DNA from: Fidelibacterota bacterium
Lineage (GTDB): Bacteria > Fidelibacterota > UBA8477 > JABMPR01
Assembly: GCA_016784025.1 (NCBI GenBank)
Contig: JADHVL010000009.1
Span: 62,001-126,000 of the forward strand
DNA length: 64,000 bases
Direction: 5' to 3'
Below the pieces are notes generated by a model. The model saw only the letters and a program-made list of their open reading frames with translations, was not told the DNA's origin and did not search any database. Both the position numbers and the translations under genes were made by a program. Each line of letters begins with the position of its first letter. Positions within the stretch are counted from its first letter, which is position 1. Shown in pieces: positions 44,311 to 53,689 of this stretch.

Positions 44311-45546
44311 TTATAGTTTATCTGCCAGGTCCTGCTCAGCAACAAACTTGACTTGAATTTTATCAAGTCTTTCGATTTCATCATAGCCTACAACAATAGA
44401 ATATTCATAGACTTGCTGCACTTCCTGTGCAAAAATACGTAGAGCATCAACACCAGGGATAGCCAGGAGTAATTGCTTGAATTTTCCTTGATTGTAATAA
44501 TACTCACCAGGCGATTCTATGGGTCTAGGGAAGGAGTGATAGAAGACCCGTCTAAATGGGAGCTTCTCAGGTCCCATGGTGATGATAGGTACTATTCTCC
44601 AATCACCGCCGGCCACTTCACGAGTGAAATCAGCATCGATATAGCCCAAATCCATGAACGCGTGCCCTTCAAAAGATTCAGTTTGGCCTACCAGACCTGA
44701 GCGTGTTTTGCTGAAATGTTCAATTTCATCAAGAATGCGTGGATTAATACGATAACCAACTTTGAAATTTACGAGAACACTGTCTGGTTCTGCCTGTAAA
44801 CGCAATGTATGAATATCATGGATGTTGGCCAGATAAGGATCATATGCGATGTCATGCCACAGGGCTTCCAGTTGGGCACCAAGTTTCATTCTGGATTGCT
44901 GTTCATATTTCTGTTGTAGATCTTCGGTTTGGTTCTGCTTTTTTGTATCAAAAAGGGTCGTCAATTGATCTCTGAGAGCCACTCCTGGCAAAGGAGTTGC
45001 ATCCTGATTAGGCATCTTAATGTCTTTCTTAGAACTCATGGCAGGATCATCTTTGAGACGAAGACTGGCTAATGTCCACTCTGACAGCTTATTTTTCCAG
45101 GTGAGTAATTTTGTATATGGGACCTTATCCTCAAATCGGGCCAGAACTTTCGTATCTCTCAACGACAATAGATCCAATTGGACTGTAAGCTCACCCTCCA
45201 TGTAGTTGTAGCGACCCAGGATCAGATACGATTCATAGCCTGGATCAACCTGTCTTTGAAAAACTGATTTCCAAATCAGATCCTGGAGTTTGTGGGGTCT
45301 ATCCACCAAATCATTTTGAAAGTCAGGGATAGTGTATGCATAGAGATAATCGGTTTCAGCCAGACCAGCTTTTAAAAAGCCTGGAAAGCCCTGTTCTAAC
45401 CAACCTTGCTCACCTCTGGGGCTGTGATTTTCAAATGGTTCTATAAACACCAGAATGTTGTTGTTTGAGACAGGTAATATCTCTTGACCAAAAACGCCAA
45501 CGACAAGCATCCCTGCAATGATAAATAGAACTAACTTTTTATTCAT
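44311..45546 (-). CDS. Secreted protein with a TolB-N/FlgO-like domain, function unknown
   Basis: A 411-residue exported protein; MNKKLVLFIIAGMLVVGVFG is a clear signal peptide, with cleavage likely before QE. The first 150 residues (VFIEPFENHSPRGEQGWLEQ, then ESYLILGRYNYMEGELTVQL) follow the pattern of the nucleotide-free TolB-N/FlgO/CsgG-like domain. A charged helical stretch (about 205-235) and a final alpha/beta region with no recognised match come next. It lies 42 bases upstream of rmuC on the same strand. The domain assignment is by pattern only and the role is not known; periplasmic location is inferred. Confidence 0.6.
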   Translation of the reverse strand: MNKKLVLFIIAGMLVVGVFGQEILPVSNNNILVFIEPFENHSPRGEQGWLEQGFPGFLKAGLAETDYLYAYTIPDFQNDLVDRPHKLQDLIWKSVFQRQVDPGYESYLILGRYNYMEGELTVQLDLLSLRDTKVLARFEDKVPYTKLLTWKNKLSEWTLASLRLKDDPAMSSKKDIKMPNQDATPLPGVALRDQLTTLFDTKKQNQTEDLQQKYEQQSRMKLGAQLEALWHDIAYDPYLANIHDIHTLRLQAEPDSVLVNFKVGYRINPRILDEIEHFSKTRSGLVGQTESFEGHAFMDLGYIDADFTREVAGGDWRIVPIITMGPEKLPFRRVFYHSFPRPIESPGEYYYNQGKFKQLLLAIPGVDALRIFAQEVQQVYEYSIVVGYDEIERLDKIQVKFVAEQDLADKL

Positions 45547-45639
45547 AAGCTCCCCAGATTATTCAGATTACTTGCCAAGAAAATAATTCTTTGCTCGTCA
45601 AGTTTGCAAGCACCATTACAGAAACAGATTTTCAAAACC

Positions 45640-47358
45640 CTATCGGGAATTTCGGGCAATCCTCGCCCAGCTATCCCGGAGGGATACTATTCTGTTAAAA
45701 ACAGGATGATCATCCGTACTATCCTGGTCAACACTAAAATAGCCGACCCGTTCAAACTGATAGCGCTCGCCTGACTTGACAGTCCTCAATGCAGGTTCAA
45801 CTTTTGCATGCTTGATAATTTCAAGTGAATCAGGATTAATATTAGATCGAAAGTCCTTTCCTTCTTCAACTTTATCAGGATGTTCAACACTAAATAGACG
45901 GTCGTAGAGACGAATTTCAGCATCTAGACTTTTCTCGGCGGAAACCCAATGGATGACACCTTTCACTCGTCTATCAGTAGGCTGTTTGCCCAAAGTATCT
46001 GGATCAATGGTGCAACGGAGTTCAACAATCTCGCCAGCAGCATCCTTGATTACGTCTTCGCATTTGAGGATATAACCGTAGCGCAATCGCACTTCTTTTC
46101 CAGGGGCGAGACGGAAATATTTCTTCACAGGTTCTTCCATGAAGTCATTATGATCAATATAGAGTTCCCGGGTAAAAGGTACACTTCGAGTACCAGCACT
46201 TTCGTCTTCGGGATTATTTACAGCCTGGAGTTCTTCCACCTGGCCTTCGGGATAGTTTTCAATAACCACCTTTAAAGGATTTAGAACAGCCATGACGCGT
46301 GGCGCGATGGCATTGAGATGTTCCCGCACATGATTCTCAAGAATGGTAACATCAACCACGCTATTGTGTTTAGCCACACCAATATATTCACAAAAATTGC
46401 GAATGGATTCAGGTGTATAGCCCCGACGTCTTAATCCAGAAATGGTGGGCATCCTGGGATCATCCCAACCACTGACAAAGCCCTCATTGACAAGGGTCAA
46501 AAACTTGCGCTTGCTCATCACCGTGTACGTGAGGTTTAGACGGGCGAATTCGATTTGCTGAGGATGGTGAATCTCAAGTTTATCACAGAACCAGTCATAG
46601 AGTGGCCGATGATTCTCAAATTCCAGAGTGCAGATGGACTGAGTAATTTTTTCAATGGAGTCGGACTGTCCATGGGTAAAGTCATACATGGGATATATAC
46701 ACCAATTATCACCTGTTCGATGATGATGACCATGAAGAATTCGATAAATGACTGGATCTCTCATGTGGAAATTGGGATGAGCCATATCAATTTTGGCTTT
46801 TAGTGTCCGGGTGCCATCTGGAAATTCACCAGCTTTCATCCTAGCAAACAAATCCAGATTTTCCTCAACTGAGCGATCCCTATAGGGACTATGCTTTCCA
46901 GCTTCAGTTGGTGTACCACGGTACTCCCTACCTTCTTCCAGGGTCAGATCACAGACATAAGCCAGTCCGTCTTCTATGAGCTTCACTGCCCAATCATAGA
47001 GTTGATCAAAATAATCAGAAGCATAGTATTCCCGATCTTCCCAATCAAATCCCAACCACTTGATGTCTTCTTTGATGGAGTGAACATACTCTTCTTCTTC
47101 TTTACTGGGGTTGGTGTCATCAAAACGAAGGTTGCACACCCCCCCATACTTTTCGGCCAGACTGAAGTTTACAGCGATTGATTTTGCATGTCCAATGTGG
47201 AGATAGCCATTGGGTTCTGGAGGAAAACGCGTATGGACAGTCTGGCCAAAACGACCAGATTTTAGATGATCATTTATGATTTCTTCAACAAAATTCAGCG
47301 ATTTTTCTGGAGTTGTGGCAGCACTCTCACTCATGTCTGCGTTTACGTTCGCACCCAT
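45640..47358 (-). CDS. glnS: Glutaminyl-tRNA synthetase
   Basis: Charges tRNA-Gln directly. Length 572 is close to E. coli GlnS (about 550). The class I HIGH element is [20 protein letters not shown] (about 46-65), the KMSKS loop is VMSKRKF near residue 265, and the two C-terminal beta-barrel anticodon domains are complete, ending [14 protein letters not shown]. The first 18 residues ([18 protein letters not shown]) are not conserved; the true start may be the internal ATG giving [10 protein letters not shown]. It lies 120 bases downstream of gltX on the same strand. Direct charging means this tRNA need not pass through the GatCAB route. Confidence 0.96.
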   Translation of the reverse strand: MGANVNADMSESAATTPEKSLNFVEEIINDHLKSGRFGQTVHTRFPPEPNGYLHIGHAKSIAVNFSLAEKYGGVCNLRFDDTNPSKEEEEYVHSIKEDIKWLGFDWEDREYYASDYFDQLYDWAVKLIEDGLAYVCDLTLEEGREYRGTPTEAGKHSPYRDRSVEENLDLFARMKAGEFPDGTRTLKAKIDMAHPNFHMRDPVIYRILHGHHHRTGDNWCIYPMYDFTHGQSDSIEKITQSICTLEFENHRPLYDWFCDKLEIHHPQQIEFARLNLTYTVMSKRKFLTLVNEGFVSGWDDPRMPTISGLRRRGYTPESIRNFCEYIGVAKHNSVVDVTILENHVREHLNAIAPRVMAVLNPLKVVIENYPEGQVEELQAVNNPEDESAGTRSVPFTRELYIDHNDFMEEPVKKYFRLAPGKEVRLRYGYILKCEDVIKDAAGEIVELRCTIDPDTLGKQPTDRRVKGVIHWVSAEKSLDAEIRLYDRLFSVEHPDKVEEGKDFRSNINPDSLEIIKHAKVEPALRTVKSGERYQFERVGYFSVDQDSTDDHPVFNRIVSLRDSWARIARNSR

Positions 47359-47478
47359 ACTATCCTCATATCTATAGCCTGATTTTTCAGGGCTTGGTCA
47401 AAAAAACTAATCAGCAAATAACATACATTTTCATCCACAGCTTAGCCATGATGAATTTTGCTCAATCCTGTGCTAGAT

Positions 47479-49062
47479 TTATTGTTGTTGGGCAACCAGC
47501 TGGAGTGCTCGATCAATGCGATTCATGCAGCTATCTTTCCCAATGATGGCCATAATTTCGAATAGACCAAAACCTACAGCTTTACCCGTAATTGCCACAC
47601 GAATTGCATGGACAATCATCCCCATTCCCACACCTTCCTGTTCGACGAAAGTATGCAGGAATTGATCTAGGTTTTCAGCAGAGAAATCTTCAACTTCAGG
47701 TAAGACATTTCTCAGTTTAACCAATAACTCACGCTGAGCTTCAGCATTGACCAGACGTTTTCTGAATGCTTTTTCTTCATATTCAATAGCATCTTCAGTT
47801 TGAAAAAACTCGGCATAATCGAGGATATCCCCTGCAAATGATATGCGTTCATTGGCAGCTCCGAGAATCGCTTTGACCTTGCCTGTTGTTTCCTCAGAGA
47901 CTGGGGTCGTTAAAAGTCCAGCTTTCTCAAGATACGGCAAGACCATCTCCATCTTTTCATCCATCTCCAGTCGCCACATATAACGACTCTGGAATGATGT
48001 AAGTTTTTGGGGATCAAAACTGGCAGGCGCTTTATTGATTCGATCCAGACTAAAATTCTGAATCATCGCTTCACGGGTAAAATCTTCAGTCTTATCGTCT
48101 AAGGACCAACCAAGAAGAAGTAAATAGTTAACAATGGCATCAGGAAGGAATCCAATTTCACGGTAGAAATCAACAATTACAGGGTTGAAAGTTTCAGGAG
48201 AAGCAGAAAATCCAATTTTTGAGGCTATGCTTTCACCATGATCGTATAGAACCTTGAAGTCTCTATTCTTTAAATATTTGTCCAGTTTTCTCTTGCTCAG
48301 TTTATTTGAGCTTCCAGGCTCAGCCACAAAAGGAAGATGGGCATAAATGGGCAATTCAAGCCCGAGACTCTGGGCAATAAATATTTGACGTGGCGTATTG
48401 GGCAAATGCTCAATAGCTCGAATTACATGACTGATTTCAAAGGCACCATCGTCTACCACACTGGTCAAATGATATAAACAGGATCCATCCTTGCGTTGAA
48501 TAACGTGATCTTGTTCTCCACCCCATTCAAAGGACATATCTCCACGAACCAAATCATGAAATTCACATTTGCCTGCTCTGGGCATTTTGAGGCGAACGAT
48601 AGATTCTCTACCCTCTGTCTCAAATTTCTTGGCATCTTCATCTGTTTCAGCCATCCAGGTGCGACTATAAATGAACTGGCGCTTTTCTTTCTCAGCAGCT
48701 TGACGCTCAGCTGCGAACTCTTCCGTTCTTGAGAAATCTCTATAGGCGTAACCGTCATGAAGTAGCTTCTCTACAGCTTTTGCATAAATATCAGATCGTT
48801 GTGATTGGAAGTAGGGAGCGTGGGGTCCACCCATACCGGGACCCTCATCCCAATCAATACCCAGCCATTTGAAACCGTCCATAATAGGTTGCAGGGCTTC
48901 GTGGACATTTCTGGCCTGATCTGTATCATCAACACGGAGAATAAATTTGCCACCATGATGACGAGCAAATAGCCAGTTAAACAGGGCAGTTCTCACCCCA
49001 CCAATATGTAAATAGCCAGTAGGACTGGGGGCGAAACGGACGCGGACTTGTGAGGGTGCCAT
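47479..49062 (-). CDS. gltX: Glutamyl-tRNA synthetase
   Basis: Charges tRNA-Glu; 527 residues, slightly longer than the E. coli enzyme. The HIGH element is FAPSPTGYLHIGGVRTALFN at the N-terminus, the KMSKS loop is SNKLSKRKLDKY near residue 275, and the helical anticodon domain occupies the last 180 residues. Because glnS lies just downstream, this enzyme is more likely discriminating (tRNA-Glu only); that is inference. An inverted-repeat element lies immediately upstream at 49106-49193. Confidence 0.96.
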   Translation of the reverse strand: MAPSQVRVRFAPSPTGYLHIGGVRTALFNWLFARHHGGKFILRVDDTDQARNVHEALQPIMDGFKWLGIDWDEGPGMGGPHAPYFQSQRSDIYAKAVEKLLHDGYAYRDFSRTEEFAAERQAAEKEKRQFIYSRTWMAETDEDAKKFETEGRESIVRLKMPRAGKCEFHDLVRGDMSFEWGGEQDHVIQRKDGSCLYHLTSVVDDGAFEISHVIRAIEHLPNTPRQIFIAQSLGLELPIYAHLPFVAEPGSSNKLSKRKLDKYLKNRDFKVLYDHGESIASKIGFSASPETFNPVIVDFYREIGFLPDAIVNYLLLLGWSLDDKTEDFTREAMIQNFSLDRINKAPASFDPQKLTSFQSRYMWRLEMDEKMEMVLPYLEKAGLLTTPVSEETTGKVKAILGAANERISFAGDILDYAEFFQTEDAIEYEEKAFRKRLVNAEAQRELLVKLRNVLPEVEDFSAENLDQFLHTFVEQEGVGMGMIVHAIRVAITGKAVGFGLFEIMAIIGKDSCMNRIDRALQLVAQQQ

Positions 49063-49105
49063 ATTATTAATATTTACTTTCTATTTTTTTTGAACCAAAC
49101 TCCAT

Positions 49106-49193
49106 GGTCGTCACACCGAGGGGAATCGAGGTGCACAGAATTCGGAGTTGGGATATTTCCTGATCCCTCGACTCCGCTTGGGATGACGAGGAC
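49106..49193. repeat. Imperfect inverted-repeat element upstream of gltX
   Basis: Two arms of about 26 bases face each other in the 143-base gap: GTCGTCACACCGAGGGGAA followed by TCGAGG on the left (49107-49131), and CCCTCGACTCCGCTTGGGAT followed by GACGAGGACC on the right (49164-49193). Most positions of one arm are complementary to the other. It has the look of a dispersed intergenic palindrome of the CTCGACTCCGCTTGGGATGA type seen between genes in various bacteria. A second copy was not noticed in this window. Confidence 0.6.
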
Positions 49194-49205
49194 CAGAACT
49201 AATAT

Positions 49206-49838
49206 TCAATTGAATCTGATAGTCCCCATATGATGACCAGCCAGATCCAAACTCACTTCATCTCCTGAATTCAGGACACCCACGCCTTCAGGCGTGCCAG
49301 TGAAGATAATATCGCCAGGTTGCAAGTCAGTATATTCCTCCAGATAGGCTGGAATCTTTTCAAATGGGAGAATCATCTGACTGCTGTCTCCCCGTTGTCT
49401 GATTTCACCATTTAGAAGCATGGTAAAACGTATTTGATTCAGGGATGGAATTTCATTCACTGAAATAAAACGGCTGACGATGGCAGCCCCATCAAAGGAT
49501 TTAGCCAGTGTCCAGGGTTTACCGGCTGTTTTAAGCTCACTTTGCAGATCACGTAGGGTTAAATCCAGACCTAATCCAATAGCAGCGATGAAAGATCCAC
49601 TCTCATTGCGATCCATGAGTGCAACAATTTCGGTTTCATAATGGACTTCACCATGACCGGGAAAAAGGGGTTGGGTACTTTGCATCGGTACCAGAGCATT
49701 GAGCCCCTTCTGAAACACCAGAGGTCTTGCCTCAACAGCATTTCCCAGTTCTTCAGCATGTTTGGCATAATTTCTCCCCAGGCACCAGATGGTACGTGGC
49801 TGAATCCCTTTTTCTTTCTCTGTAAAATCAAAGGCCAT
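49206..49838 (-). CDS. Fumarylacetoacetate hydrolase (FAH) family protein
   Basis: A 210-residue YcgM-type member of the FAH fold, a family that includes acylpyruvate hydrolases, oxaloacetate decarboxylases and related enzymes acting on 2-oxo acids. Metal ligands are the E-x-E pair in VHYETEIVALMDR (about 70) and a downstream aspartate near DLTLRDLQSEL; GDIIFTGTPEGVGVLNSGDEV is the usual C-terminal signature. The ATG shares a base with the uvrC stop (TGATG), so the two are cotranscribed though functionally unrelated. The substrate is not determinable. Confidence 0.88.
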   Translation of the reverse strand: MAFDFTEKEKGIQPRTIWCLGRNYAKHAEELGNAVEARPLVFQKGLNALVPMQSTQPLFPGHGEVHYETEIVALMDRNESGSFIAAIGLGLDLTLRDLQSELKTAGKPWTLAKSFDGAAIVSRFISVNEIPSLNQIRFTMLLNGEIRQRGDSSQMILPFEKIPAYLEEYTDLQPGDIIFTGTPEGVGVLNSGDEVSLDLAGHHMGTIRFN

Positions 49839-51664
49839 CAGCTTAATCCTTCTTTTATGCGTGTCGCCATGGTGAGTGAAATCCCTGGAACATGGGCAAT
49901 TTCTTCCACACTGGCATTTTTAATGTTCTTCAAAGATCGGAAATATGTGATCAAAGCGACACGACGCGATTGACCTATCCCTTCAATATCATCAAGGGCT
50001 GAGTGTACCATGGCCTTCCCCCTTCGATTCCTCTGGAAGGTGATGGCAAAACGATGAGCTTCGTCTCGGATACGCCGAAGCAATATGATTGAGCCACTGG
50101 TTTTAGGTATTCCCAATGACAGTGACTCACCAGGTAAAAAAACTTCCTCCAGACGCTTTGCAAGACCAAGAATGGGTATATGAGCCATGCCTATCCTCTC
50201 GAGTGCCCCGATGGCCGCACTAAGCTGCCCCTTACCACCATCAATGAGAATGAGATCTGGTTCGGACAGACCTTCAGTTTTTACTCTTGTATAACGCCGA
50301 TGAATGACTTCTTTCATACTGGCAAAATCATCGATACCATCCACAGTTTTGATCTGAAATTTGCGATATTCACGTTTGGCTGGTTTTCCATCAATAAAAC
50401 AGACCAAAGAAGCTACAGTTTCAGTTCCACCCAGATGTGAAATATCGAAACCTTCTATCCGCCGTGGCGGTGCAGAGAGATTGAGGTCCTCCTGTAGGGA
50501 TCGAACCATTTTGGGAACAATTTCTACCCGTTGTGCCTGTTCCAGTGCCCAATCTTTCAAAACCAGCTCAGCATTGCGGTCTGCCAAATCCAGTAGAGTC
50601 TTCTTCTCACCTATCTGGGGAATTACGAAGTTGATTTTAACTCCTGATACATCCTTAAGCCAGGCATGGATCATATCTATATCTGCGATTTCATCTGGAA
50701 CCAATATTTCCCGCGGGATGAATGATGCATCTTCATAGACTCTGGTTATCATACGACTCAAAATAGTGGGTAATTCTTCGTCCTCTGTTCCTCGAAAGCG
50801 AAATTGTTCTTTGCCAATGAGTTTACCTGCTCGGATTCGAATCAATATTCCACAGGTCAGATTGTCTTGCCGAGCAACACCCAGAACATCTCTGTCCTCA
50901 AAATCACTGGTTTTCAAACGTTGCCGACTCACATAAGAGCGAACTGCTTCCAGCTGATCCCTATGGCGTGCTGCCTGTTCATATTCCATATTTTCTGCGG
51001 CGGATTGCATCCGGGCATCCAGGTAATCATCTACGGGGTCCGTTCTCCCCTTCAGGAAATCTTCCACCCTTCGAATCATTTCTGCATATTGAGCCTTACT
51101 GATCAAACCCTGACAGGGACCATCACATTTTCCGATATGATAGTCCAAGCAGAGCTGAACTTTTTTGGCTGCCACAGATTCATCATCCATTCGATAGTTG
51201 CAGCTTCGTATGGTGAATATGCGTTTTATGACAGTGAGAGCAGCTCTTAAGCCCTTTACATTGGTATAAGGACCATAATATATGGACCCGTCTTTAACGA
51301 TGTTACGAGCTACGAACACCTGGGGGTAATCTTCATTGGTGATGCGGATATATGGAAAGGTCTTATCATCCCGTAAATCGATGTTGAACCTTGGACGATG
51401 TTGCTTGATCAGATTTGCTTCTGTGAGCAAAGCTTCCACTTCTGTCCGGGTTACCAGAGTCTGAAGATCCCAGATACGAGCGATGAGTCTGGCGGTCTTA
51501 GGGCTATCTGGAGTTCCGGTGAAGTATGATTTTACGCGGTTCTTTAATACCTTGGCTTTGCCAATATAAATAATCTTGCCATTTTTATCATAGTAGAAAT
51601 AAACTCCGGGCTGGGTTGGTAAATCTTTGAGCTTAGCCTTGTAGGGGGCTTCTGTTGTACTCAT
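49838..51664 (-). CDS. uvrC: Excinuclease ABC subunit C
   Basis: Makes both incisions in nucleotide excision repair together with UvrA and UvrB. The 608 residues show the GIY-YIG nuclease domain (QPGVYFYYDKNGKIIYIGKA, about 18-37), a cysteine-rich region (LCLDYHIGKCDGPCQG near 165), the UVR domain (about 205-240), the RNase H-like nuclease (IEGFDISHLGGTETVASLV, then DLILIDGGKGQL) and a C-terminal helix-hairpin-helix pair (ALDDIEGIGQSRRVAL, VAHVPG-type AHVPGISLTMA). It is complete and typical. Confidence 0.97.
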   Translation of the reverse strand: MSTTEAPYKAKLKDLPTQPGVYFYYDKNGKIIYIGKAKVLKNRVKSYFTGTPDSPKTARLIARIWDLQTLVTRTEVEALLTEANLIKQHRPRFNIDLRDDKTFPYIRITNEDYPQVFVARNIVKDGSIYYGPYTNVKGLRAALTVIKRIFTIRSCNYRMDDESVAAKKVQLCLDYHIGKCDGPCQGLISKAQYAEMIRRVEDFLKGRTDPVDDYLDARMQSAAENMEYEQAARHRDQLEAVRSYVSRQRLKTSDFEDRDVLGVARQDNLTCGILIRIRAGKLIGKEQFRFRGTEDEELPTILSRMITRVYEDASFIPREILVPDEIADIDMIHAWLKDVSGVKINFVIPQIGEKKTLLDLADRNAELVLKDWALEQAQRVEIVPKMVRSLQEDLNLSAPPRRIEGFDISHLGGTETVASLVCFIDGKPAKREYRKFQIKTVDGIDDFASMKEVIHRRYTRVKTEGLSEPDLILIDGGKGQLSAAIGALERIGMAHIPILGLAKRLEEVFLPGESLSLGIPKTSGSIILLRRIRDEAHRFAITFQRNRRGKAMVHSALDDIEGIGQSRRVALITYFRSLKNIKNASVEEIAHVPGISLTMATRIKEGLS

Positions 51665-51710
51665 GGTTAAAATCTAAAATGAAGCCTGAAGAAAGCGAGG
51701 CGTAATAGTG

Positions 51711-52115
51711 CTAGCTCTTTTCACAAAGCTCGATGAGGACACCACCCGCTGATTTGGGATGAATAAAAATGATACGCATATTGTGGGCACCTAATTGGGG
51801 TTCGTCGCTTAGGAGGACAATATCGGCTTCTTTCAACTTCAGAACATAATCATCCAGTCCTTCCACCTCCAGAGCGATATGGTGCAAACCTGGTCCCCGC
51901 TTGTTTAAAAACTTACCTACTGGGGTTTCTGCTGAGAATGGCTCCAATAACTCAATGCTGGATTCACCAGCCTCATAAAAATGTGTGGTAACGCCCTCTC
52001 GCTCCACTGTCTCAGAACCACTAAAGTCAAGACCGAGAATATCATGATATAAAACCTTTGCCTGCGCCGGGTCAGAGCCAGCAACAGCTATATGACTGAT
52101 TTTCTTAACACGCAT
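51711..52115 (-). CDS. mce: Methylmalonyl-CoA epimerase
   Basis: Interconverts the 2R and 2S forms of methylmalonyl-CoA, linking propionyl-CoA to succinyl-CoA. The 134 residues form two glyoxalase-type modules with metal ligands in KISHIAVAG (His near 7), SSIELLEP (Glu near 55), GLHHIALEV (His near 77) and VLIELCEK (Glu near the C-terminus). This is the standard length and pattern. The methylmalonyl-CoA mutase genes are not in the window. It follows dacB by 5 bases. Confidence 0.93.
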   Translation of the reverse strand: MRVKKISHIAVAGSDPAQAKVLYHDILGLDFSGSETVEREGVTTHFYEAGESSIELLEPFSAETPVGKFLNKRGPGLHHIALEVEGLDDYVLKLKEADIVLLSDEPQLGAHNMRIIFIHPKSAGGVLIELCEKS

Positions 52116-52120
52116 TCTGT

Positions 52121-53635
52121 CTACTCCATCTCTGAGATGATGCTGGCAACCTGATCCTGTATATATCTAACCTGGCTGGTAGGAATCGTAAAATGATTTG
52201 CCATGATTGAGAACATGATCGGTTCACCGGATTGGGTCCAGGTATATCCAGATAGTGAACTCACATATCCAATTGTACCGGTCTTAGCTCTCACATTTTG
52301 CTCAGCAACTGTCCCTATCATCCGCTTGCGTATCGTACCGGTCAACCCGGAGAGAGGTAGTGATTCTATAAAATAGCTCCGATAGGGATGCTCCCACATC
52401 ATCTCCAGCAAAGAAACCGTTGTATTGGGAGAGACGAGATTATGCCGTGATAATCCAGAGCCATCCCGCAAGCGCAAGTTCTCAATATTCATCCCAAGTG
52501 AATCGTAAAACATCATTTGAACTTTTCGACCTGCTCTGGATGAACCCTCTTCTCCATATTCTGCACCAAGAGTTTTCTGAAGCATTTCAGCGATAAAGTT
52601 TTGACTGGGTCTATTGACTTTGGAAATTATGTCCAACATGGGATGAGAATAGTAGGTAAATAGTAGGTTTGTTTTCTCATAATCCAGGGAATCAGTCAGA
52701 TCATCAGCATCCACAGGGCTCCCACTTACTGAGATACCTGCTTCCTCCAGTCTCTCCTTGAGAACATGCACAGTAAAAAGGGTTGGATTATGGATGGTGA
52801 TGGTGGATTCAGCTTCCCCCTTTTCAACGCGGTAGTCTCCTTCAAACCAGGCATTATTGGTCTGCCGCTCACGGTCGTAGTTCCACCTTGTTGCCGTATC
52901 GCTACTCACTGTGACCAGATCATTGCGCAAATTCATATATGTGGTGCGTGGGTTGGGTTCAATGATAACGGGACTACCCAAATTCAGGGTATCTGGAATG
53001 AGATTATAATCAATGTAGTTTTCGCTATAGGATAGGCCTGAAATCTGGGCAGCATAATAGTAGGTTTCATCATCCCAGGACCACCCATATCCCAGGGACT
53101 GATCATCGAAAATATTGTCGTCCCCAATGATATCACCCTTGATCTCTGTTACCCCATTTAGTTTCAATGAATCAACAAATTTCACCATGACTGAATCATA
53201 GTTTTTATCATAAAAACGCCATGACCAGGAAGGATCACCACTGCCTTTGATGATCAGATCTCCATTTATTATTCCATTTTCATCCAGATTCCCATTGGTG
53301 ACGAAATCTGTGGCATAGCGGTATTGAGGCCCCAGCAGACAGAGGGCTGCTGCGGTGGTATACATTTTCTCATTGGAAGCAGGCATAAACATTTTGGCTG
53401 CATTTCGCTCATAAAACACTTCACCCGTATTGGCATATTGAACCTTTATTCCCCACCACCCCATTTCAGTAGGTGCATGATTCAGGAGTGTATCAATCTC
53501 GTAAGCAGCCTGTTGCTGGGCACTGCGCATAAATTGATGTTTTGGAAGCGCTGTGGCATTTGGAGACCGAGTTGTGCAAGCTGTCACTAAGATGATAACA
53601 ACAATGAGCATAATTTGTCGTGTTAAGGTTTTCAC
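52121..53635 (-). CDS. dacB: D-alanyl-D-alanine carboxypeptidase/endopeptidase (PBP4 family), lipoprotein
   Basis: A class C penicillin-binding protein that trims peptidoglycan stem peptides or cuts cross-links. The 504-residue chain starts with a lipoprotein signal, MLIVVIILVTAC (cysteine about residue 20). The active-site motifs are SNEK (SxxK) near residue 88 in MPASNEKMY, SRHN (SxN) in DGSGLSRHNLVSP near residue 390, and KTG in RAKTGTIGYVSSLSGY near residue 450. The insertion domain between the first two motifs is the large one of the S13 family. Gene neighbours include a dipeptide epimerase, consistent with peptidoglycan turnover. Confidence 0.92.
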   Translation of the reverse strand: MKTLTRQIMLIVVIILVTACTTRSPNATALPKHQFMRSAQQQAAYEIDTLLNHAPTEMGWWGIKVQYANTGEVFYERNAAKMFMPASNEKMYTTAAALCLLGPQYRYATDFVTNGNLDENGIINGDLIIKGSGDPSWSWRFYDKNYDSVMVKFVDSLKLNGVTEIKGDIIGDDNIFDDQSLGYGWSWDDETYYYAAQISGLSYSENYIDYNLIPDTLNLGSPVIIEPNPRTTYMNLRNDLVTVSSDTATRWNYDRERQTNNAWFEGDYRVEKGEAESTITIHNPTLFTVHVLKERLEEAGISVSGSPVDADDLTDSLDYEKTNLLFTYYSHPMLDIISKVNRPSQNFIAEMLQKTLGAEYGEEGSSRAGRKVQMMFYDSLGMNIENLRLRDGSGLSRHNLVSPNTTVSLLEMMWEHPYRSYFIESLPLSGLTGTIRKRMIGTVAEQNVRAKTGTIGYVSSLSGYTWTQSGEPIMFSIMANHFTIPTSQVRYIQDQVASIISEME

Positions 53636-53689
53636 ATGGAGCTCCTGAAAGATTCGGGTTCAATCACAAAATATTTATTAATGTCTGGT

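Noticed and set aside
47371-47398. Bulged hairpin AGCCTGA...TCAGGGCT before glnS
   Set aside because: No T-run follows on either strand and it lies in the glnS leader rather than just after gltX; not strong enough to call regulatory.
50804-51250. Plus-strand open frame of 148 codons opposite uvrC
   Set aside because: Antisense shadow of a conserved gene; no recognisable domain.
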